From positions 1 through 64,000 of the forward strand of contig NZ_MVIF01000005.1 of the NCBI RefSeq assembly GCF_002086675.1: DNA of 64,000 bases, read 5' to 3'. The notes beneath the pieces are model-generated. The model was not told where the DNA came from. It saw only the letters and a program-made list of their open reading frames with translations, and ran no database searches. Both the position numbers and the translations under genes were made by a program. Shown piece by piece: positions 57,512 through 64,000 of this stretch (position 1 is its first letter; each line of letters starts with the position of its first letter). The DNA comes from Mycobacterium persicum. GTDB taxonomy: Bacteria; Actinomycetota; Actinomycetes; Mycobacteriales; Mycobacteriaceae.

Positions 57512-58246
57512 TCAATCACCGCGTGCCCGCCACTTCACCCACCAGCGCGCCGCAATGATGACCAGCCTGATGCCGAATCTGGTGGTGATCGGCAGCCGCT
57601 TGAGAAAAGCCCTGTCTACGAAGGTATTACTGAGTCCGCCCAACTCGTTGAAGCGTGCGACGACGACGTCCATGTGCCGGGTGACGAGTGCGGGGTTGGA
57701 GAAGCAGCGGATATTGAAGTCCCAGTCCGCCAACGACCGGTAGCGCAGGTTGTAGGGGCCGATGCTGCTGAAGAGCTCGCGGCGGTAAAAGATCGACTGA
57801 TGACAGATGTTGCGCTTGAACAGCAGGCGATCGAGGTCGAAGGCGCCACCGTAGCGGAATTTGGTTGAGCGCATGAGCACGTCGCCATATACCAGATCGC
57901 TGCGCTCATGTTCGCCGATGAAGGCGGCCACCCGGGCCAGGGTGTCCGCCTCGTACAGCGCGTCGTCGGCGCCCAGAAACAGCAACCACGTCCCGGTAGC
58001 CAGGCTCACGCCGCGGTTCATCGCGTCGTAGACCCCGCGGTCGGTGCCGGAACGGACGACCAGTCGCGCGCCGAAGTTGGGGGCAAAGCTGTTCGCGATA
58101 TCGAGGGTGGCATCCGTCGAGCCGCCGTCGACCAGTATCAGCTCGAAGTCCCGAAAGGTCTGGCAGGCGATGCTCTGGAGGCAAACTCCTAGCGCCGAGG
58201 CCACGTTCAAGGTGGGGATGATGAGGGAAAACATTGGTGCGGACAT
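57512..58246 (-). CDS. PGL fucosyltransferase (Rv2957-like GT2)
   Basis: GT-A glycosyltransferase of the GT2 family, 244 residues from the ATG at 58246. It has FSLIIPTLNVASALGVCLQS, the nucleotide-sugar motif LVDGGSTDATLDIA, the DxD-type LFLGADDALY near residue 95 and NICHQSIFYRRELF later. The match to Rv2957 is strong in memory, which transfers fucose to the second rhamnose of PGL. TTG at 58276 would add ten residues. GDP-L-fucose would come from gmd and fcl. It is co-directional with the FkbM gene 54 bp upstream. Confidence 0.92.
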   Translation of the reverse strand: MSAPMFSLIIPTLNVASALGVCLQSIACQTFRDFELILVDGGSTDATLDIANSFAPNFGARLVVRSGTDRGVYDAMNRGVSLATGTWLLFLGADDALYEADTLARVAAFIGEHERSDLVYGDVLMRSTKFRYGGAFDLDRLLFKRNICHQSIFYRRELFSSIGPYNLRYRSLADWDFNIRCFSNPALVTRHMDVVVARFNELGGLSNTFVDRAFLKRLPITTRFGIRLVIIAARWWVKWRARGD

Positions 58247-58300
58247 GGCGGCTTTCGTTGTTTCAGCAGCGGTCAAGCCGGCCTCGCGTAGCGGTTCCAG

Positions 58301-59032
58301 TCAATTGGCATCGCGGAAGAAGATACCGTCGGCCTGTAACATTCGACCATTACGCGCGTCGATGAAACAGGGCAGTAAACCGGTCAATGTGAAGCCCAAT
58401 GAATACACGAGCTCGAATGCTTCCGGAATGAGCATGCCGCCCTCGTACAATGGCGCGAAGGAGAGTTCGAGTTGCAGCCCAACACAATTGTCATTGACCG
58501 TAGACTTGCCACCGTCGAGTACCTGTTTTTCAAATCCCTGCACGTCGACCTTGAGAAAAGCGGGGCCGTTCAGCCGGAGAAATTCGGGTGCCACGGAATC
58601 CAGTCGGTGAATCGGCGCCTCCTCGGTGCCGACATAGTTGGCCGGGGGAAATGCCTCCTGGTGACGCGTCAGCATCGGCAACACCGAACTGCTTTGACCG
58701 GCGTTTCCGGCGACATTGACCGAGACCGTCCCCTCGGCATCGCCTAGCGCACACCGCCGGCAATCCCAAAGCGTATCGGTTGCCGCTTTTCTTTCCAAAG
58801 CGGTAAATGGCCGGGATAGCGGTTCGAACGAGACGATGCGGCCCTTGTATCCCGCTCGGCGGAGGCCTTTGGCGTATTGCCCGGTGTTGGCTCCGACATC
58901 GAAAACGACATCGACCCGGCGCAATTCGAGTTGTTTCACGAACTGGTGCCGCAGGTCCCACTCGGAATAACGGCGCGGCACCTCGAAGGCGGCGCTGCGC
59001 ACGATGAATCGAGCAAGGTCCGACAAATGCAC
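58301..59032 (-). CDS. FkbM-family O-methyltransferase (Rv2956-like)
   Basis: A 243-residue FkbM enzyme, the length I recall for Rv2956, which is implicated in O-methylation of the terminal fucose of PGL. DVVFDVGANTGQYAKGLRRA is motif I, RIVSFEPLSRPF is the acid-bearing strand, PAFLKVDVQGFEKQVLDGG is the FkbM signature and VGLQLELSFAPLY follows. GTG at 59032. It lies directly upstream of the fucosyltransferase on the same strand. The adjacent Rv2955c/Rv2954c genes of M. tuberculosis are missing here. Confidence 0.88.
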   Translation of the reverse strand: MHLSDLARFIVRSAAFEVPRRYSEWDLRHQFVKQLELRRVDVVFDVGANTGQYAKGLRRAGYKGRIVSFEPLSRPFTALERKAATDTLWDCRRCALGDAEGTVSVNVAGNAGQSSSVLPMLTRHQEAFPPANYVGTEEAPIHRLDSVAPEFLRLNGPAFLKVDVQGFEKQVLDGGKSTVNDNCVGLQLELSFAPLYEGGMLIPEAFELVYSLGFTLTGLLPCFIDARNGRMLQADGIFFRDAN

Positions 59033-59360
59033 CGTGTGACACTAACATGCCCGTCGGCCTGACCCGCCCGGCCGGAGCGGGGGCTGCGCGGCCGGTGGTC
59101 GGGTGCTTGTCGACGAACGGCGAAGGGCGATCACCCCGTTGATGGCGAACCGCTCCAGCGGCGAGGCGCGCTAGACTACACCGCGGCAACGCGAGGAGAT
59201 TGAGAGCTTGCCCTCGAGTTGGCGGCACCGCGTCACGCGGCGTCGAGTCGCCCGCACGTCGTTCAATCATGGTGTGGTACTTGGGCTTGCGTGCGGCGGC
59301 CGCCGGAGGGGATGCGGTGGGCTCGGACCGGGTGCGGCTAAAGCGAAGGGACTTGTCGCC
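59033..59360. other. 328-bp gap before the acyltransferase
   Basis: Between the divergent FkbM and acyltransferase genes. A possible promoter TAGACT lies at 59172-59177 and a GAGGAGA stretch near 59191 precedes a TTG at 59208 in the acyltransferase frame, so a 51-residue N-terminal extension is possible. GAAGGGA just before the ATG at 59361 makes that start likelier. Nothing else was recognised. Confidence 0.5.
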
Positions 59361-60713
59361 ATGAGCAACGTGGTCGATCTACTCGACCAGACGTTCTTTG
59401 CCGCCGAGCGAGCGACCGGAACCTTCAACGTGCTGCAGTGTGTCTGGGTGTACGACCGCGAGGTCGACATCGACCGGCTGCGCCAGTTTCATCACCATCT
59501 GCAGCGGGGACGGTTGGCCCGCCGAATCGAATGCTCACCCCTGCCGTTCGGCCGTCATCGCTGGGTTTCGTCCAATGGTCCGACCGACCTCGAGATCGTC
59601 GCGGTGCCGCGGCCTCGCGAAGGATTCGACACCTGGGTCAACGAGCAGGCCAGCGCGCCTCTGGACGCCGAGCGGGGACCCGAATGGCGGCTCGCGGTGC
59701 ACCCGTTCGTCGGCGGCGGCGCGGGCGTCAGCTTGGTCATCTCCCATTGCCTCACCGACGCCGTCGGGCTGTGCGAGGCGGTGGCGGACGCGGCCTGCGG
59801 CCGCGACCAGCAGATCAGCTGGCCGGCAGCAGGGTCACGCCGGCGCTGGGAAGCCATCCGCGAAGACTTCGGCCAGGCCGTGCGTGACATCCCCGGCATC
59901 GCCCGCACCGCCGCCGACGCAGCACGGATGGCCCGGAATCACCGCCGCCATCCGCCGACAGCGGCGCCGCGACGTACCCGACCCGTCGCAGGGCCCGCCG
60001 CAGCGGACCGAACGTTCAAATTTCCGGCAGCGACGATCTTGGTCGATGCCGAAGAATGGGACGCTCGCGCGCAATCGCTGGGCGGGACCAGCAACACCCT
60101 GCTAGCCGGATTGGCGGTGCGTCTCGCCCGGCGATTGGGACGGATCGCCGCGGACGGCTCGGTCATTGTGGCCATCCCCGTCAGCGAACGCACCGCCGGT
60201 GACACTCGCGCCAACGCGGTCACCAAGGTCGACATCACCGTCGACCCCGCTTCCGCGGCGACGGACTTGCGCCAAATCCGCGCCGCCACAAAGAAAGCGC
60301 TGATCCGCCGTCAGCAGTTCCCCAACGAGCAGTCGGTGCTGCTGCCCCTGGTACCGCTGTTGCCGCGGTGGCTGGTCCGGCGAACGGTCGGCGCGGCGGC
60401 CGGCAATGTCTCGTCCAACATCGGGGTGGTCAACCCGGCCGCCTGCCGTCCGGACGGAACGGACGCCGACCACTTCGCCGTAACGGGTTTCTGGGGAGTG
60501 AGCACATCGGTCATGGATCGCAGCGGCGGATATCTGGGATTGCTGTCGGGACGCACGCCCGCCGAGGTCTTCGTGTCGGTGCTTTCCTATCAGCCGGGCC
60601 GGTCGAACTCGAATGATGAGTTGCGCCAAGATCTTTCGAGCACGCTGTCGGAGTTCTCGCTCGTCGGTACGGTGGGCTGGGGATGCCCCGAGCCGGTCGG
60701 CGGGGCGCGGTAG
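59361..60713 (+). CDS. Condensation/WS-DGAT-fold acyltransferase, candidate sugar O-acyltransferase
   Basis: A 450-residue acyltransferase of the wax-ester synthase/PapA-like (condensation) superfamily. It has the catalytic HxxxD as H129-C-L-T-D133 in VISHCLTDAVGLCEAV. ILVDAEEWDARAQSLGGTSNT and IPVSERTAGDTRANAVTKVD resemble WS/DGAT parts, followed by the C-terminal GFWGVSTSVMDRSGGYLG. The family moves acyl groups to alcohols. The gene stands where Rv2955c/Rv2954c lie in M. tuberculosis, suggesting acetylation or acylation of a PGL sugar, for example fucose. This is inference; no substrate motif is visible. ATG at 59361. Confidence 0.8.
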   Translation: MSNVVDLLDQTFFAAERATGTFNVLQCVWVYDREVDIDRLRQFHHHLQRGRLARRIECSPLPFGRHRWVSSNGPTDLEIVAVPRPREGFDTWVNEQASAPLDAERGPEWRLAVHPFVGGGAGVSLVISHCLTDAVGLCEAVADAACGRDQQISWPAAGSRRRWEAIREDFGQAVRDIPGIARTAADAARMARNHRRHPPTAAPRRTRPVAGPAAADRTFKFPAATILVDAEEWDARAQSLGGTSNTLLAGLAVRLARRLGRIAADGSVIVAIPVSERTAGDTRANAVTKVDITVDPASAATDLRQIRAATKKALIRRQQFPNEQSVLLPLVPLLPRWLVRRTVGAAAGNVSSNIGVVNPAACRPDGTDADHFAVTGFWGVSTSVMDRSGGYLGLLSGRTPAEVFVSVLSYQPGRSNSNDELRQDLSSTLSEFSLVGTVGWGCPEPVGGAR

Positions 60714-60733
60714 CCATCCCACCCGGGTCGGCG

Positions 60734-61990
60734 TCAGTTCAGCCGGGTCGTCCCCATCGAAACCCCGGCACCCGGCAGACGTGCCGCCAGTGCATCGCCC
60801 ATTGCCGCCGCCGGGGTAAGAACGCCCCGCAATTCGGAAAGCCTGTCGCGGTCGAGCGCCAGTGCCAGACCACTTTCCCCGAGCAACACCGCGGTCGACT
60901 GGTATGCGTCGACATCGTGCGCGAATGTCGCCAGGTAACGGGCGCCGGTCGTGGTGGTGGTGTACGTCTCGAATCGATAGTGGCCGCGCTCCCGGGACTT
61001 GCGGCTTGGACCGGTGCCCGGTTTCGGCGTGACGCGCTCCACCAACCGGCGGGGCAGTCGACTGAAGTACCGGTTGCCCAAACCGATGGCGCCCGCGACG
61101 GCGCCGGTGACGATGGCGGATGCGACCGGCGCTGCGAACGACCGTCCCAGACTCATGGTCTCCGAGTAGCGGAACCGCCGGCCGTAGACCCAGTCCTGTA
61201 ATGCGTTGCTACGACGGACAATCCGGGTGTTGAATGGGCCCTGCACGAACCCGCCGGTCCAGAAGCCGGCAAGTTCGGGCGCCAGGTCGCGTCCGCGGCG
61301 GCGGGGAAAATCCGGCTGCGCACCCAGTTCGGGTTCGGCGCCGCGATCGGTGGTCAGCGTATACGGGTCGGTGACCAGCCGGTGGGCATCCGGGTCACGG
61401 GATGCGGTGCGCATCGCCTCGGAATACGTTGCAACCGAGCCGCCGGAGACCCAGCGTTGAGAGAACGAGCGGAGCACCAGGTTGGTGTCGCAGAGTTCAC
61501 CCGTGCCGTCTTCGATCGCCCGGCGGTACAGCAGATAGACGCTCAAATCCGAAGGCACCGAATCGAATCCGCAGGCGAGCACGATCCGGGCGCCGGTGTC
61601 GGCGGCTTGCTTGTGGTAAAGGTCGATGCTGTTGCGGCAGAACATCAATTCACCGGTCAAGTCGGCATAGTCGGTTCCGGCCTTGGCGCAGGCCGCCACC
61701 AGCGGCAGGCCGTAGCGGGTGTAGGGGCCTACGGTGGTCAGCACCACCCGGGTCCGGGTGGCCATTGCCTCGAGAGTCGCCGGTTGTGACGCGTCGGCGA
61801 CGATCAGTGGCCAGTCACGGGCGGCCGGGGCCAACGTTTCCCGCGCGGCGCGCAGCTTTTCGCTGGAGCGGCCGGCCAGCGCAATCCGTGCGCTCGACCC
61901 GGCGCGCGCTAGGTGTTCGGCGGTCAACATGCCCGAGAAGCCGGTGGCGCCATACACGACGATGTCGAACTCGCGTTCGGCCGGACTCAT
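60734..61990 (-). CDS. Trans-acting enoyl reductase (Rv2953-like)
   Basis: A 418-residue saccharopine dehydrogenase-like reductase that acts in trans with the PpsD module to reduce an enoyl group during phthiocerol/phenolphthiocerol chain synthesis. The nucleotide-binding motif is VVYGATGFSGMLTAEHLARA at the N-terminus, then IALAGRSSEKLRA, VVLTTVGPYTRYGLPLVAA and TGELMFCRNSID. The length equals the M. tuberculosis protein as I recall it. ATG at 61990; the stop is 20 bp from the acyltransferase stop (convergent). Cytosolic partner of the polyketide synthases outside this window. Confidence 0.95.
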   Translation of the reverse strand: MSPAEREFDIVVYGATGFSGMLTAEHLARAGSSARIALAGRSSEKLRAARETLAPAARDWPLIVADASQPATLEAMATRTRVVLTTVGPYTRYGLPLVAACAKAGTDYADLTGELMFCRNSIDLYHKQAADTGARIVLACGFDSVPSDLSVYLLYRRAIEDGTGELCDTNLVLRSFSQRWVSGGSVATYSEAMRTASRDPDAHRLVTDPYTLTTDRGAEPELGAQPDFPRRRGRDLAPELAGFWTGGFVQGPFNTRIVRRSNALQDWVYGRRFRYSETMSLGRSFAAPVASAIVTGAVAGAIGLGNRYFSRLPRRLVERVTPKPGTGPSRKSRERGHYRFETYTTTTTGARYLATFAHDVDAYQSTAVLLGESGLALALDRDRLSELRGVLTPAAAMGDALAARLPGAGVSMGTTRLN

Positions 61991-62044
61991 CCGGGTGACA
62001 CTACCCGAGCATCGCTGCGCCCCTGGGGCGGGCGGTTGGCCGTC

Positions 62045-62857
62045 TCACTCCTTGACGAAGCAGTACATCCGGTAGGAAATGTCGCCGCTTTCCAGGTAGC
62101 GGGACAGCTGGGTGCCTTGCACCCCGATGTATTCCCGGCCCGCGAAACGAAGAAAGGCCGGTAGATGGCGTTCGACCAGCTCTCGTGACTTCTGGGAATT
62201 CCTTTCAATGCCGCGCAGGACCTCGGCGTTGATCTCCCGCTGCGACAGTTGCCGCAGCGGGGCGCCGGCCAGATCGGCCTCCCAGTCGGGAATCTCGTTG
62301 CCGGGGCGCAGGTCGGCGTAGGCGAAGTACCCTCCCGGACGCAGCACCCGCACCACCTCGGCGAGGAAGCGGCGGAAGTGCGGATAGCAGTGCGAGGCTT
62401 CGACATTGAGAACCACGTCGAAGGATTCGTCGTCGAAGGGCAGATTTTCGGCGTCGCCTCGCACGAAATCAAGACCCGGCAAGTGGTGTCGCTTCTGGCA
62501 AAGTCTGATACCGGCCGGGTTCAAGTCGAGCGCCGTGTAGGAGGCCGGCGCCAAGGTGCGTGTCAGGTAGGAGGCTCCGCCGCCGTGGCCGCAACTGACC
62601 TCCAGCACCCGTTTGCCCGTCAGGTCGGCCTGGGTCGCCGTGCGGTGGTACAGGTTGATGTGGGCTCGGTTGGGCTCGTCGGATTCCTCCAGGGGCAGGG
62701 CCATCGGCGGATCTTCCTCATAAGCCCAGTTGATGAACACGATTTCGTCGTTACCGAGCCCGCGCGTCATCAGCGGGTACCAGAACCGCCAAACTCGCTT
62801 GTAGAGCGCGGTGCTCCCGGCGCGGGCAAGCAGGCTGTGGGTGGGACTGAAGGGCAT
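62045..62857 (-). CDS. Phthiotriol/phenolphthiotriol dimycocerosate O-methyltransferase (Rv2952-like)
   Basis: Methylates the hydroxyl at the third position of phthiotriol and phenolphthiotriol to give phthiocerol and phenolphthiocerol ethers. The 270-residue class I methyltransferase has [19 protein letters not shown] as motif [35 protein letters not shown] and [20 protein letters not shown] at 62857 fits the expected [14 protein letters not shown] start; a TTG at 62863 would add two residues. It stands 54 bp upstream of the enoyl reductase gene on the same strand, and diverges from the ketoreductase. Confidence 0.95.
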   Translation of the reverse strand: MPFSPTHSLLARAGSTALYKRVWRFWYPLMTRGLGNDEIVFINWAYEEDPPMALPLEESDEPNRAHINLYHRTATQADLTGKRVLEVSCGHGGGASYLTRTLAPASYTALDLNPAGIRLCQKRHHLPGLDFVRGDAENLPFDDESFDVVLNVEASHCYPHFRRFLAEVVRVLRPGGYFAYADLRPGNEIPDWEADLAGAPLRQLSQREINAEVLRGIERNSQKSRELVERHLPAFLRFAGREYIGVQGTQLSRYLESGDISYRMYCFVKE

Positions 62858-63024
62858 GGGCAAGCAGTATGGCAGACGCCGAAGACGAGCGAGTCCGTTG
62901 CGGGAACTGCGTCGACCGCGTTGAGCTCTGGACCGTTGCCCGCCGCCGGTCCGGCGTCGGCCGGCCCGCCGGAAGCGGCCTGCTGAGGTAGCCTCCCCGG
63001 CATGTCAGTGATCAACACCGCGGA

Positions 63025-64000
63025 ATGCGGGCAGTGAGCAGGGGCGGATTTCGTTTCGGCTTTGTCGATTCGCTGGTGCACTCGCGGTTTCGGCCCGGTT
63101 GGCTGGCGCGGTCCAGTATGGTGGCGGCCACGCTGACCGGTGCCGATTCCTATTGGGTGGGTGACCATCTGAACGGGCTGGTGCCGCGCTCGATCGCGAC
63201 ACCCGAATATCTGGGAATCGCGGCGAAACTGGTGCCCAGCGTCGACGCGAACTACGAGCCGTGGACGATGCTGGGAAACCTCGCCTATGGCAGACCCAAG
63301 CGGTTGCGGCTCGGCATATGCGTGACCGACGCCGGTCGCCGCAACCCGGCGGTCACGGCCCAGGCCGCCGCGACCCTGCAACTGCTTACCCGGGGTAACG
63401 CCATGCTCGGCATCGGTGTCGGGGAACGTGAAGGCAACGAGCCCTACGGCGTGGAGTGGACCAGACCGGTGGCGCGCTTTGAAGAAGCGCTGGCCACAAT
63501 ACGTGCGTTGTGGAATGCGAACGGGGAGCTTGTCTCGCGCGAATCGGCGTACTTTCCGCTGCATAACGCCGCGTTCGAGCTGCCACCATACCGGGGAAAA
63601 TGGCCGGAAATCTGGGTCGCCGCGCACGGTCCGCGGATGCTGCGGGCAACCGGACGCTACGCCGATGCCTGGGTTCCGATTGTGCTCGTGCGTCCCGGCG
63701 ACTACAGCACGGCCCTCGAAGCCGTGCGCACCGCGGCATCCGACGCCGGTCGTGACCCGATGTCGATCATCCCCTCGGCGGTGCGCGGCGTAATCACCGG
63801 CCGAGATCGCGACGACGTCGAGGAGGCGCTGGACTCTGTCGTCGTGAAGATGACCGCGCTGGGGGTGCCCGGTACGGCCTGGGCCCGCCACGGTGTCGAG
63901 CATCCGATGGGAGCCGACTTCGCCGGGGTCCAGGATGTCATTCCCCAAACCATGGACGAGCAGACGGTCTTGTCATACACCGCGAAAGTCCCGCCCGCGC
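63025..64000 (+). CDS. Phthiodiolone ketoreductase, F420-dependent (Rv2951c-like), truncated by window edge
   Basis: Luciferase-like F420-dependent enzyme that reduces phthiodiolone and phenolphthiodiolone to the triols. Translation from 63025 gives [20 protein letters not shown], then [40 protein letters not shown] and [19 protein letters not shown], then [20 protein letters not shown], matching my memory of Rv2951c. About 325 residues lie in the window and no stop codon is reached, so the last part is missing. The start could be ATG 63025 or GTG 63034. It works upstream of the methyltransferase encoded next to it. Confidence 0.9.
   Translation, partial: MRAVSRGGFRFGFVDSLVHSRFRPGWLARSSMVAATLTGADSYWVGDHLNGLVPRSIATPEYLGIAAKLVPSVDANYEPWTMLGNLAYGRPKRLRLGICVTDAGRRNPAVTAQAAATLQLLTRGNAMLGIGVGEREGNEPYGVEWTRPVARFEEALATIRALWNANGELVSRESAYFPLHNAAFELPPYRGKWPEIWVAAHGPRMLRATGRYADAWVPIVLVRPGDYSTALEAVRTAASDAGRDPMSIIPSAVRGVITGRDRDDVEEALDSVVVKMTALGVPGTAWARHGVEHPMGADFAGVQDVIPQTMDEQTVLSYTAKVPPA

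Overview
This is GC-rich chromosomal DNA of a slow-growing Mycobacterium that makes phenolic glycolipid (PGL). The gene order follows M. tuberculosis from Rv2997 down to Rv2951c, as I remember that genome. It includes mycobacteria-typical markers: HupB with a lysine/alanine tail, an F420-binding Rv2991 protein, MutT1, LipN, a PPE-PPW protein, the trans-acting enoyl reductase and the phthiodiolone ketoreductase. Every family and ortholog call rests on motif recognition and memory; no database was searched. The gmd/fcl pair, the extra glycosyltransferase and the added methyltransferase and acyltransferase genes in the PGL locus would suit the M. kansasii/M. gastri type, whose PGL I recall as carrying acetylated fucose and a fourth sugar, but the species is not proven.

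Layout: 0.1-9.2 kb holds an FAD oxidoreductase, serA, leuB, then three paralogous MFS transporters on the minus strand with a methyltransferase between two of them. 9.3-12.5 kb holds an FAH-family hydrolase, gltX, tRNA-Gln(CUG), tRNA-Glu(CUC) and an F420-binding protein. A small IS5-type insertion sequence (12.6-13.3 kb) abuts the stop codon of an NdgR-type IclR regulator that diverges from leuCD. 16.4-26.2 kb is housekeeping: hupB, mutT1, ppk, fbiD, gpsA, ddl, a membrane protein, thiL, a DUF1330 protein and ung. A PPE-PPW gene lies between ung and rpmB. 28.5-37.1 kb carries a FakA-like protein, recG, a secreted HNH protein, an aldo/keto reductase, a decayed second aldo/keto reductase, an orphan TnpB-type omega-RNA end, lipN, and a DsbA-VKOR pair. 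These are followed by pyruvate carboxylase, rsmD and coaD (37.1-41.7 kb) with a MIRU-like 54-bp VNTR between rsmD and coaD. A small secreted cysteine peptide, purU and a RicR-boxed copper-regulon permease follow.

44.7-64 kb is the PGL/phthiocerol region. Two tandem GT1 glycosyltransferases match Rv2962c and Rv2958c (first and second rhamnose) and share large blocks identical in DNA, pointing to gene conversion. Next come GDP-L-fucose synthesis genes (gmd, fcl), then an accessory block of methyltransferases, a duplicated Gfo/Idh/MocA oxidoreductase and a GT4 glycosyltransferase. The Rv2957-like fucosyltransferase and the Rv2956-like FkbM methyltransferase follow. Where M. tuberculosis has Rv2955c/Rv2954c there is instead a condensation/WS-DGAT-fold acyltransferase. 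The window ends with the enoyl reductase (Rv2953), phthiotriol O-methyltransferase (Rv2952) and the start of the ketoreductase (Rv2951c, cut by the window edge).

The most interesting points are the PGL accessory block as a candidate fourth-sugar and acetylation module, the mosaic rhamnosyltransferase pair, the orphan omega-RNA-like end whose guide position would fall on the lipN ribosome-binding site and start codon, the MIRU-like VNTR, the CTG-only start of rsmD, and the insertion sequence whose transposase stop lies outside its inverted repeats.
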